From: Candidatus Gastranaerophilales bacterium | GTDB lineage: Bacteria; Cyanobacteriota; Vampirovibrionia; Gastranaerophilales; Gastranaerophilaceae | Reading direction: 5' to 3' | Length of the DNA stretch: 64,000 bases | NCBI GenBank assembly: GCA_944326115.1 | Contig: CALVCQ010000002.1 | Span: 32,247-96,246, forward strand | In this document: positions 42,204-50,524 of the stretch, piece after piece | Numbering within the stretch: the first letter of the stretch is position 1 | Layout of the letters: each line of letters starts with the position of its first letter | Notes under the pieces: model-generated | Told to the model about the DNA's origin: nothing | What the model saw: the letters and a program-made list of their open reading frames with translations, nothing else | Database searches by the model: none | Program-made: the position numbers and the translations under genes

Positions 42204-42584
42204 TTAATATAAATACATTATCAATAGTTTTCGACCAAACAGCATTAAACCTATCAAGATACTTGTCATTGCAGCAATAAGTACGACACCTGCAGACAAA
42301 TCTTTTGCCATTTTTACCATTTTTGAATATTTATTTTTGTATACAGCATCCAGTGCAAATTCTATCACTGAATTAAAAAGTTCAGCGGTTATAACAAAGC
42401 TTATGGATAAAATCAAAACACAGTATTCAATACACTTAAAATTAAGTAAAATGCCGCCAAGTATGGCAATAAAGCCGACAAAAAGATGAAAACGGTAATT
42501 TCTCTGGGATTTGTAGGCAAGACTCAATCCCTGCAAAGCGTAAGATAAACTTTTTCTGTATCCTCCGGTTGTAAATTTTGACAT
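42204..42584 (-). CDS. dgkA: Diacylglycerol/undecaprenol kinase
   Basis: This small integral-membrane lipid kinase has 126 aa and three TMs. The family signature is AELFNSVIEFALDAV, then KMAKDLSAGVVLIAA. In Gram-positive-type gene order (pgpH-ybeY-dgkA) the enzyme phosphorylates undecaprenol; in Gram-negatives it recycles diacylglycerol. The order here matches the former. It lies 35 nt after ybeY. Confidence 0.93.
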   Translation of the reverse strand: MSKFTTGGYRKSLSYALQGLSLAYKSQRNYRFHLFVGFIAILGGILLNFKCIEYCVLILSISFVITAELFNSVIEFALDAVYKNKYSKMVKMAKDLSAGVVLIAAMTSILIGLMLFGRKLLIMYLY

Positions 42585-42619
42585 TATTCCAGATTCCTAT
42601 TTTGTGATAAATTATTGTG

Positions 42620-43159
42620 TTACCTGATTCCGGCAATCATTTTCTGTTGAATATTCCACATTTCTTGCAACGATTCTTCATCTTTGTGATCATATCCCAG
42701 AAGATGGAGAATACCGTGTGCAATAAGGAAGTAAAGTTCATCATAAAAAGTTTTGTTTTCATGAGTTTCTTCCTTTGATTGTGATAATGTTTTATCCAGT
42801 GAAATAAAAATCTCACCCAGATTTATTTCTTTATCAAAAATAAATCTTTCTTCTTTCGGACTGTCTGAGAATATAGCAAATGTAATTACATCTGTGGGTG
42901 AATCTTTTTGTCTGTATTCACTGTTAATTTCACGAATTTTTTTATTGTCAGTTAACACTATGTCAAAGTATAAAAGACTAAAATCATATCCGTTAAGACA
43001 AGAGTTTTTAAAAAGCATTTCTTCGGATAAAAAATATTCCGTTATTTTTGCAGTATCTCTTGTTAACTGTGCACAATCAACTTTGATACCAGTAGTTTGC
43101 TCAAACTCATTATAAGTATTTTCTATGAAAACATTAATCTCTTTTTTCTTGCTCATCAT
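42620..43159 (-). CDS. ybeY: Endoribonuclease YbeY
   Basis: This zinc-dependent RNase acts in 16S rRNA 3'-end maturation and 70S quality control. The 179-aa product has the metal motif HGILHLLGYDH and, before it, DSPTDVITFA and GEIFISLD. It overlaps the pgpH end by 26 nt, so translation is coupled. The start is at a double ATG, and either Met is possible. Confidence 0.95.
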   Translation of the reverse strand: MMSKKKEINVFIENTYNEFEQTTGIKVDCAQLTRDTAKITEYFLSEEMLFKNSCLNGYDFSLLYFDIVLTDNKKIREINSEYRQKDSPTDVITFAIFSDSPKEERFIFDKEINLGEIFISLDKTLSQSKEETHENKTFYDELYFLIAHGILHLLGYDHKDEESLQEMWNIQQKMIAGIR

Positions 43160-45383
43160 TATCTTTTAAATTTTCTGTGGTGTTTTCGCATTTTTGTTGA
43201 TGTTTTTGAATCTTTTTTTCTATTTTCTCTTCCTCATCCGTAACTATTTTGTCCGGTGCAACAAATTTCTTTTTAAGAGCTTTTTCTTCAAGCTCTTGAA
43301 TAATATTTTCATGATATTTAATTCGCTGGTGATGTGCAGCTCTCAAACTCTTGCTGAATACAGAAGCAATGGTTTTTAGGTCTCTTAATGTTAAAGGACT
43401 GTCAGAAAGTTGTCCGTCATTAAGTTTTGTTTGAATAATTTTGTTAATCATTCCGTCAAGCTCTTCTTGAGAATGTTCTTTTAAAGTACGTGCGGCTGAC
43501 TCAACCGAATCGGCAATCATAAGAATTGCTGTTTCTTTCATATTAGGTCTTGGACCGGTGTAGCGGAATTGTTCTTCCGTTACTTTGTCTTCACCCTCCT
43601 CAAGTTTTGCCTGATTGTAAAAATAACTGGCTATGGAATCACCGTGATGTTGAATTATAAAATTCTGAACAACAGGAGGAAGGTCATATTCTTTTGCAAT
43701 ATCAATACCGTCTTTAGGATGTGCTGTAATAACCATTTTACTTAATCTGGGATTAAGTTTTGTGTGGGGGTTTTCTATACCGAAATAAGTTTGATTTTCG
43801 ACAAAAAAGAGCGGTCTTTTAAGTTTACCAATATCATGGTAAAGTGCACCGACACGGGCAAGAACAGGATCAGCACCGATTGCTTCTGCTGCTGTCTCGC
43901 AAAGATTTGCTACCATTAAACAGTGTGCAAACGTTCCCGGGGCTTCAAATTGTAAACGTTTTAATAAAGGCTGGTTATTATCAGCAAGTTCTGCCAAACC
44001 GTACGGAGTAACAAGTTTAAACATGCTTTCAATAAGCGGTATTATTCCAAGTACAATAATGCCTGATAACAATCCGTTTGCCGTACCGACCAGTGCATTT
44101 ATCCACATAATATTCGAACCGATTGGATTAATGGAGTTTTCTATAAGATAAATAATCAAAATTAAAAACAGCATTGAGAAGCCTATCTCTCCGCCTATTT
44201 TAACAAGATCAAATCTTCTTGAATAACGTACTTTTGATGTTGCGATAGCAGCAATAAGACAAACGACAATAAACACAGCCGCAGGCTGTATAGGTATTTG
44301 TTCAACAAGTGCGATTAATGTTATAAGGATTGTTGATGTTATTATAGATACTCTAGGATTAGTAAATATCGCAATTAAAACAGCTAATGCAGGAAAAGGC
44401 AAGAAATAAAAAGAAGCTCCGGTAGGTAATACCGCTGCCAGAGATGACATCAAAACAGCCATTATTGCTAAAACAGAAAGATAGTTTTTTGTTACAAATT
44501 GCTTTTCATAGTATAAAAGATAATACAGGAATGTAATTACTCCCATACATACAAGTGCAAAAATTCCTATAACACCTTTGGCGTTAAGCTCCAGAACATT
44601 ATATCCTGCTTTTTGGAGTGCATCTTTTTTTACACGGGTAACAGGTTCACCTGCAAACACAATTTTGTCGCCCTTTTCAAATTTAACAACCGTAGGTGCG
44701 ATAGAGTTTATTGCATTTTTCTTTGCAAGTTCCGTTGCAGCTTCATCAAAAACCATATTTGGGACAATAACCTGCTCAAGCAGTGCAGATATAACACGTA
44801 TTTCGCCTTTTGATGTTTCAAAATGGGTGTTTCTAAATATCATTGTTGAAAGATTGCCTTTTTCAAAATCTTTTTCCGTTACACCTTGATTTAAAACATT
44901 TGTTAGTGTTTTAGCCGCTTTTTTCAGAGTAGCGTGCAGCCTTTCATCACTTGAATTTATTAAATAATTAAGGATATAGTCTCTATAGAGGTTGTTGTCA
45001 AAATCAAAAAGCAAATTCATTTCATCTTTTTTTTGTGCATAATTAGTTTGTTTTGCTCTTATCTGCTCTATTGATTTTACAAGGGTAGCATAGTTGTTTT
45101 TTATATATGTATCTTCTGCCGGTGTTAAGATAGGCTCAACTTTTTGTGCAATTTCTTTTTTATTTTGTTCTGTTTTAAAGGTATCAACAACTTTTATTGT
45201 TTTAGGAGCAACAATATCTCTTTTGCTGGTTCCGTCATCAGATATAATACTTTGAAACATATAGTACCTGGCACTCATTGTTGCTGTTAACACCAGAGCA
45301 AAAAAAACAAAAACAAGCAGATTAATAATCTTGGAAGACGAAAAAGTGTCTGCAAGAAGGTTAATAAATTGAATTTTTTTCAT
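43134..45383 (-). CDS. pgpH: 7TM-HD domain phosphohydrolase PgpH
   Basis: PgpH-type proteins hydrolyse cyclic di-AMP. The 749-aa product has an N-terminal TM (about 20-40), an extracytoplasmic domain (about 50-270), seven TMs (about 275-465) and a cytoplasmic HD domain (about 480-690). The HD domain carries HCLMVANLCETAAEAIG, YHDIGKLKRP, ITAHPKDGID and IQHHGDS. It has a charged coiled-coil tail. It heads the pgpH-ybeY-dgkA operon. Confidence 0.92.
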   Translation of the reverse strand: MKKIQFINLLADTFSSSKIINLLVFVFFALVLTATMSARYYMFQSIISDDGTSKRDIVAPKTIKVVDTFKTEQNKKEIAQKVEPILTPAEDTYIKNNYATLVKSIEQIRAKQTNYAQKKDEMNLLFDFDNNLYRDYILNYLINSSDERLHATLKKAAKTLTNVLNQGVTEKDFEKGNLSTMIFRNTHFETSKGEIRVISALLEQVIVPNMVFDEAATELAKKNAINSIAPTVVKFEKGDKIVFAGEPVTRVKKDALQKAGYNVLELNAKGVIGIFALVCMGVITFLYYLLYYEKQFVTKNYLSVLAIMAVLMSSLAAVLPTGASFYFLPFPALAVLIAIFTNPRVSIITSTILITLIALVEQIPIQPAAVFIVVCLIAAIATSKVRYSRRFDLVKIGGEIGFSMLFLILIIYLIENSINPIGSNIMWINALVGTANGLLSGIIVLGIIPLIESMFKLVTPYGLAELADNNQPLLKRLQFEAPGTFAHCLMVANLCETAAEAIGADPVLARVGALYHDIGKLKRPLFFVENQTYFGIENPHTKLNPRLSKMVITAHPKDGIDIAKEYDLPPVVQNFIIQHHGDSIASYFYNQAKLEEGEDKVTEEQFRYTGPRPNMKETAILMIADSVESAARTLKEHSQEELDGMINKIIQTKLNDGQLSDSPLTLRDLKTIASVFSKSLRAAHHQRIKYHENIIQELEEKALKKKFVAPDKIVTDEEEKIEKKIQKHQQKCENTTENLKDNDEQEKRD

Positions 45384-45515
45384 ATAATAATCTCATCAAT
45401 AGCTATTTGAATTATAGTTATTTTAATACTTACATTAAGAAATGCAATCCTACCTGCGGAGGAGCATACGGATTGTTATCAGAAACTTGCAGTGTAATAT
45501 TTTTCCCTCAAACAG

Positions 45516-45546
45516 TTGATGAAAAAGATAAAAAAAACGGTACAAT
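45516..45546 (+). promoter_or_regulatory. Possible promoter of the 51-aa membrane protein gene
   Basis: TTGATG (45516-45521) and TACAAT (45541-45546) are separated by 19 nt, about 50 nt before the ATG. Confidence 0.4.
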
Positions 45547-45597
45547 CTTTATATGAACTCTTAATTTAACGGTTTATTGTAAAAACGGTATTTTATT

Positions 45598-45753
45598 ATG
45601 AAAACAAATTCAGCAGATTTTTCAGATTTTAATGAAAGAAAATTTACATTAATTGATGTGTTCGCCAACCAGCACCCTGTAATTAACGGATGGATTATGC
45701 TCAGTGCAGTTGCCATAATTGCTCTTTATGCAATCACATTTACTGCTGTTTAG
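45598..45753 (+). CDS. Small single-pass membrane protein, 51 aa
   Basis: The reading frame ATG to TAG encodes a polar N-terminus (KTNSADFSDFNERKFTLIDV), then NQHPVINGW and one membrane helix (IMLSAVAIIALYAITFTAV) at the C-terminus. The amphipathic-then-hydrophobic plan and a possible promoter support it. The SD is weak (ACGG). No homologue was recognised. Confidence 0.5.
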   Translation: MKTNSADFSDFNERKFTLIDVFANQHPVINGWIMLSAVAIIALYAITFTAV

Positions 45754-45939
45754 CTTTAACAAAGATTTTTACTGAATATTACAAAACAAAGTTTTATTTT
45801 TTTATTCACAATTCAAAATATATTTATCTAAACAGTTATACTGAAAAGCAATATTTTTTTTATAAATTTTGTAAAAGATTTTTTTTTGAATGCGTCAAAA
45901 ATATTATTTATGTGTTTTCATAATAAAAAAGGATTTTAT

Positions 45940-46446
45940 ATGTTTTCTGTTTCTTTTAGTAATCAACCGTCAAAATATAATCGTCATTCCTGTTTGCCAG
46001 TTAACTTTAAAGGCGATATGAATTCGGTTAGATATGTTATTGTTGACGGAAATGTTACTGATGACAAACAGGTCATCGAAGATGTAACAAAGCAGCTAGT
46101 CAAAACATTAAAAAATTCCACTAAAGAAAATTTGGAACTAAGACGCTCTGTAAAAGAAGCTATTCCTTCTTACTACTGGACAGACGGATATCAGGAAACA
46201 AAATTTTTAAAACTTAATATGATAGGAAAAGAATTTAATATAATTTTAGGCGAGTCAGCAGCAAGACTAAAACATATCTGGCAGCAGGCGGGAGTTTCTC
46301 TTGCTGACAAGAAAAAACAGGCAGGGGATGTTATAAAAAAACTAATTTATGACAAAACCTCAAGACACATAGCAATAGAAGCAATTACTGAAAACGTAAA
46401 AGGGAAAGTAAGATATATTGCCAGAAAAATATTTCTGACTATTTAG
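45940..46446 (+). CDS. Hypothetical protein with N-terminal NFKGD motif, 168 aa
   Basis: No known enzymatic domain was recognised. It starts MFSVSFSNQPSKYNRHSCLP and has VNFKGD at 21-26, matching the Phe-Gly motif of other orphans here. The remainder is helical and basic (VTKQLVKTLKNSTKENLEL, LKHIWQQAGVSLADKKKQAG). The ATG at 45940 is chosen because AAAAAAGGA lies 6 nt upstream. It faces the next gene, with an 8-nt overlap of ends. Confidence 0.65.
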   Translation: MFSVSFSNQPSKYNRHSCLPVNFKGDMNSVRYVIVDGNVTDDKQVIEDVTKQLVKTLKNSTKENLELRRSVKEAIPSYYWTDGYQETKFLKLNMIGKEFNIILGESAARLKHIWQQAGVSLADKKKQAGDVIKKLIYDKTSRHIAIEAITENVKGKVRYIARKIFLTI

Positions 46447-46894
46447 TATATATTTCTCTTTTCGCATTATTAAGAGATAATTTTGTTATTAAAGATTTAT
46501 GATTCTTTTTAAAAATATCTTTGCTGTATATTCCGACATAATATTCTTTTTGAGGAGAAATATTGTTAAAAACAAGACTTTGTTTTACGGGTTTATTAAA
46601 TTTTAAAGGTCCGAAAAGTTTTATAGTATCTTTGTTTTCAGGCGGATAATGATTCCCTGTTGAATCGAGCAGCTCAACATATACAGCCTGACTCAGCACA
46701 GATTTGTTTTTTACTTCTACTGATAATTTTATTGTATTTTTATTCTGTATAATTTCGCAAATTTTAAAATATAGACCTTCCGAAACTATCTCACTGCAGC
46801 TTACATTTGCAACAATCCGTTCTTTAGCCGGTGAAGGTAAGCAGCAAATAAGTGATAAACATAAAACAAGACCTATAAAAAAGAGTTTTTTCAT
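46439..46894 (-). CDS. Exported hypothetical protein, 151 aa
   Basis: It has a signal peptide (about 1-23, MKKLFFIGLVLCLSLICCLP, cleaved before KERIV). The mature part is beta-rich with an immunoglobulin-like look (IKLSVEVKNKSVLSQAVYVE, then KQSLVFNNI). No family was recognised. It is the third gene of a minus-strand run behind a flippase and another exported protein (41-nt gap). Confidence 0.65.
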   Translation of the reverse strand: MKKLFFIGLVLCLSLICCLPSPAKERIVANVSCSEIVSEGLYFKICEIIQNKNTIKLSVEVKNKSVLSQAVYVELLDSTGNHYPPENKDTIKLFGPLKFNKPVKQSLVFNNISPQKEYYVGIYSKDIFKKNHKSLITKLSLNNAKREIYTK

Positions 46895-46935
46895 ACTGTT
46901 AAATTTTATATATTTTTAAAATTTATGTCAATGCG

Positions 46936-47508
46936 CTAATCGGAGGGTATTTGATTTAAGATTCTTCTTGTTGCTATTGGTCTGCCTTTTTCATTGTAAC
47001 CTGTATCACCTACCCAGCGGGCTTTTAGTTTTCCGTCTTTAGTATATGCAAATTGTTCTTCATCTGAAATATACAAAGCTATTGACACAAGTTTTCCTGT
47101 TGCAGCACTGTATTTTCCTATTTTGTACGGATATTTACCATCCTGCTGTTTATTATCAACATCTATTGCCACAAGATATCCTCTTGTTGAATAGTAATAC
47201 GCATACTGCGGTCTGTCATCATATACAACTACATACCCTTTTACAAATCCTCTTGCTGTTTCAAAACCCATAATATACCGACCTTCCGGCTGTACATTAT
47301 CCTTTAAAGCCTTTTGATTTTCTTTATTCTTTTCATCAACAAGATAAGGCTTAAATTCTTTTTTATCCAGCCTTAGAGTCAATCCGTCAAATGCAAGTTT
47401 TCTTGCTGATTCAACTGTATATACGACACCGCCTTGCAGCATAGTTTCCGCAAAACAGAAAGAAAAATTAACAAAAAACAGAAGCAAAATCAAAATAAGT
47501 TTTTTCAT
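46936..47508 (-). CDS. Exported hypothetical protein, 190 aa
   Basis: It has a signal peptide (1-20, cleaved after CFA). The mature part has Tyr-rich beta strands (YVVVYDDRPQYAYYYSTRGY, then YPYKIGKYSAATGKLVS). The repeated YxYxxxGxL pattern recalls MORN or YD-like strand repeats, but no family is certain. It starts 5 nt after the flippase stop and so is in one operon with it. Confidence 0.65.
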   Translation of the reverse strand: MKKLILILLLFFVNFSFCFAETMLQGGVVYTVESARKLAFDGLTLRLDKKEFKPYLVDEKNKENQKALKDNVQPEGRYIMGFETARGFVKGYVVVYDDRPQYAYYYSTRGYLVAIDVDNKQQDGKYPYKIGKYSAATGKLVSIALYISDEEQFAYTKDGKLKARWVGDTGYNEKGRPIATRRILNQIPSD

Positions 47509-47513
47509 AATAA

Positions 47514-48968
47514 TTATGATAACACTTCTTTGAAAAATTTTCTTGTTAAATAAAACACAAAATAATAAGAAAAAAGAAGTATATTAATTTGCAAAATCGG
47601 CATAATCTGTGTTTTTTGCAAAAAATACCAGATTATAGCAGAAGGTATAAAACAAATACTAATATGGCTGATTTTTTTATAAGGAATTTTCCATTCTAAA
47701 TCCGGCAGCGTAACTATTACTGTTAAAATAAAATACAAAATATTGGATGATAATACAGCAATACCGGCGCCAGTAAGTCCGAACTTTTTTATTAAGAAAA
47801 TATTCAATACCAGTCCGACAGTTGCGGAAAGAATTTTTAACATTGTCAAAATATAAGTTCTGTTTGCAAGATGATACTGGATTGTCGTATAGTCAGTAAG
47901 ACTTAAAAACAGAGCAGAAAGTGCAAAATACGGTAAAATAATGTACGCATCGAGATATTGATGATTTGCAAACAAATAAAGGACATCTTTTGCATACACA
48001 CAAATTATTACAACTACAGGTACGGAAATCATCAGAAAGTAACCTGTCATTCTTGATATAACAGGTCGAACGTCAATTTTATCCTCATAGAGATTAATTA
48101 TTCTCGGATATGCAGCGATTGTAATAATTGCAAACAAAGTCATTAATAACGGAAATGTCATGTTGTATGCAACTCCGACAAAACCGGCATGTTCCAATCC
48201 GTGGTAATGCGTTGTTATAAATTTATTGCTCTGATTTATCACCCAGAGGCTTATAGAAGCAACCGATATAGGAATACCGTAAACAAATAATGTCTTTATC
48301 ATTTTTAAGTTAGGCAATTCCGAACGCAGGTAAGATAATATATCAGTCTGAAAAATCAACATTATATCTATTATTGTTATGGATATAGACATCCCGAGCA
48401 GGATAGACATTGCTCCGAGATGCAGATATTTTATTATCAAAACCGCAAAAACAATTGTCAGAACCTGATTTATTATTGTTGACACTGTAAATGATCCGGG
48501 CTTTATCTGTGCACGCAAAACTTGAAACAGCAGTGCTCTTAGCGCTACCGGTATAATCAATATAAGAAGAAAAATAAAAGCTTTGGGCGAAATATTAAAG
48601 TATTCATAAAACTTGTGCCTGAATATAAAACACAATACATACATAACAGTTAAATTAGAGATAAGTATAAGGACAAGAGTAGATAGATATTTCGGAATTT
48701 GATTGTTCAACTGGTTCTGCCGGAAAAATCTTAAACCGGCAAGTCCTATCCAATCTGAAAACAAAATGCATAAAAAACTTAAAACCGCCAGAGAAATTGT
48801 GTACAGTCCATACTCTGACGGAGTTAAAAGATTTGTATATACAGGTACAATCACCGCATTTCCAATTAACCCGAAAATCTTAGATGGAGCATACTTTAAC
48901 ATATCTTTAAAAATATGTTTTACCGGCAGTTCCACTTCTTTTATATATTTATCAATTTCTTTTGTCAT
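47514..48968 (-). CDS. Polysaccharide flippase (Wzx/MVF type)
   Basis: This is a MOP-superfamily transporter that flips lipid-linked oligosaccharides across the inner membrane. The 484-aa product has about 12-14 TMs, the start KYAPSKIFGLIGNAVIVPVY, then TNLLTPSEYGLYTISLAV, which is a typical PST/Wzx opening. It is the first gene of a run with two exported proteins. Together with the sugar aminotransferase at the left edge it points to surface glycan synthesis. Confidence 0.88.
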   Translation of the reverse strand: MTKEIDKYIKEVELPVKHIFKDMLKYAPSKIFGLIGNAVIVPVYTNLLTPSEYGLYTISLAVLSFLCILFSDWIGLAGLRFFRQNQLNNQIPKYLSTLVLILISNLTVMYVLCFIFRHKFYEYFNISPKAFIFLLILIIPVALRALLFQVLRAQIKPGSFTVSTIINQVLTIVFAVLIIKYLHLGAMSILLGMSISITIIDIMLIFQTDILSYLRSELPNLKMIKTLFVYGIPISVASISLWVINQSNKFITTHYHGLEHAGFVGVAYNMTFPLLMTLFAIITIAAYPRIINLYEDKIDVRPVISRMTGYFLMISVPVVVIICVYAKDVLYLFANHQYLDAYIILPYFALSALFLSLTDYTTIQYHLANRTYILTMLKILSATVGLVLNIFLIKKFGLTGAGIAVLSSNILYFILTVIVTLPDLEWKIPYKKISHISICFIPSAIIWYFLQKTQIMPILQINILLFSYYFVFYLTRKFFKEVLS

Positions 48969-49039
48969 TACTATCGAGAGTTTAATTATTTACTGAATTA
49001 TATCATATTAAAAAATATTCCAAAAATTCATGAAAACAA

Positions 49040-50410
49040 CTATGTTAAGGATTTGTATGTATTCATAGCATACTTATCTGTCATTCCTGAAATATAATCA
49101 ACAATTGCCTGTTTATAATCTTTTATATTATTTAAATCGTACAACAAAACATTTTTATACTTTGCCGAATGATACTTATTATCAGAATACTTTATTAACC
49201 ATTCACTAAAAATTTTTATGTATTTATTATTTGATTTTGATAAAGAATCAATCGTATCCTTTCCTTTATATAAATTTTTGAAATTTTCATATATGGAAAA
49301 AATTATCTTATCGCATTCTTCTTGAGAAAGTTCTTTTGCACCTTTAAGTTTATAAATATTTTTGTAATTGTAGTCTTTAATATCTTTCATCAATTCAAAC
49401 ACAGGCTTAGAAAATCCTATTCCTTTATTAGTGTCGGAATTTTTTATTAAATCGTTAACAAATATATTAATTAATACTGTATTATTAACATCTGACGAAA
49501 AATCAGGTATATGTTTTTTTACAATATCTTTTAATTCCTCACTGTTTTTCTCGTTATACAAACCCAATCTGTATGCATCCTCTATATCTTTTCCCAGATA
49601 TGCAATTTTATCGGAAATTTTTACAATTATTCCTTCCCAAGTGTATGGCTGTATTTTTCCGGGCTCTGTTATTGATTCCAGATCAATAGCGGTGTTTCTG
49701 GGTTTGATGTGGTTTTCGTCAATTTCCCCGCAATGATTTATGATTCCGTCTCTAACCGCATAAGTAAGCCCGAGATTATTTTGTTCTCCATGTGAATTTG
49801 TCAGAGTCAATATTTTATCTGTCATTCTGAGGCTGTTTTTTTCATGCCAGAACAGCGGCAGCCCTTCTTTTTGTGTAATTGTTTTTAAAGAGCGTTCCCC
49901 GTCATGCCCGAATGGCGAATGTCCTATATCGTGTCCGAGACCGATTGCTTCTGCAAGTTCTTCATTCAGTCCCAGTTTTCTGCAGATATTTCTTGCTATA
50001 TCAGTAACTTGAAGTACATGTGAACTTCTTGTCGATATCATGTCATTTTCACACAGCGGAAACACCTGCGTTTTTAATCGCATTCTGTCAAAGCCTTCTG
50101 AATGAACTATCCTGTCTCTGTCTCTTTCAAAATCAGATCTTATTTCATTATCTTTTTTTTCAATAGGAGTGCAGCGTTTTATTGCCTGCACCCATTTCGG
50201 ATTGTCAGGAGTCATAGCTTCTTTGATAAAAAACTTATCTTTCATCTGCATTTGCATAAATGTAAGAATGCTGCTTTTAAAAGAGGGAAGCATAGAATCA
50301 TTTGAAATATCCGCATTAAAATGATTATTTCTGACTGAACATTGCAAAATTTTTGATTTTGTTTTAGTTTCTGCAGCAGTATTCAAATTATACAAAACAG
50401 GTAACAGCAT
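49040..50410 (-). CDS. dGTP triphosphohydrolase-like HD protein
   Basis: The 456-aa product has the dNTPase core SDFERDRDRIVHSEGFDRMR, then LKTQVFP, the HD motif SSHVLQVTDIARNICRKLGL and IGLGHDIGHSPFGHDGE. Related enzymes cleave dNTPs to deoxynucleosides and tripolyphosphate. The first about 65 residues (MLLPVLYNLNTAAETKTKSK) are an unusual extension with no signal. The gene is divergent from the PLD gene. Exact nucleotide specificity is unknown. Confidence 0.88.
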   Translation of the reverse strand: MLLPVLYNLNTAAETKTKSKILQCSVRNNHFNADISNDSMLPSFKSSILTFMQMQMKDKFFIKEAMTPDNPKWVQAIKRCTPIEKKDNEIRSDFERDRDRIVHSEGFDRMRLKTQVFPLCENDMISTRSSHVLQVTDIARNICRKLGLNEELAEAIGLGHDIGHSPFGHDGERSLKTITQKEGLPLFWHEKNSLRMTDKILTLTNSHGEQNNLGLTYAVRDGIINHCGEIDENHIKPRNTAIDLESITEPGKIQPYTWEGIIVKISDKIAYLGKDIEDAYRLGLYNEKNSEELKDIVKKHIPDFSSDVNNTVLINIFVNDLIKNSDTNKGIGFSKPVFELMKDIKDYNYKNIYKLKGAKELSQEECDKIIFSIYENFKNLYKGKDTIDSLSKSNNKYIKIFSEWLIKYSDNKYHSAKYKNVLLYDLNNIKDYKQAIVDYISGMTDKYAMNTYKSLT

Positions 50411-50472
50411 ATTCCATTTATATCATCTTTTAGGGTTATTAACATGCAATATAAAATTTTTGTAACAAACGC

Positions 50473-50501
50473 TTGCGAATTCAAAAATAAAACTTCATAA
50501 T
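50473..50501 (+). promoter_or_regulatory. Promoter of the PLD-exonuclease operon
   Basis: TTGCGA (50473-50478) and CATAAT (50496-50501) have ideal 17-nt spacing, about 24 nt before the ATG at 50525, with GGAG in the leader. Confidence 0.6.
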
Positions 50502-50524
50502 AAACATATACACGGAGTTCGGGT

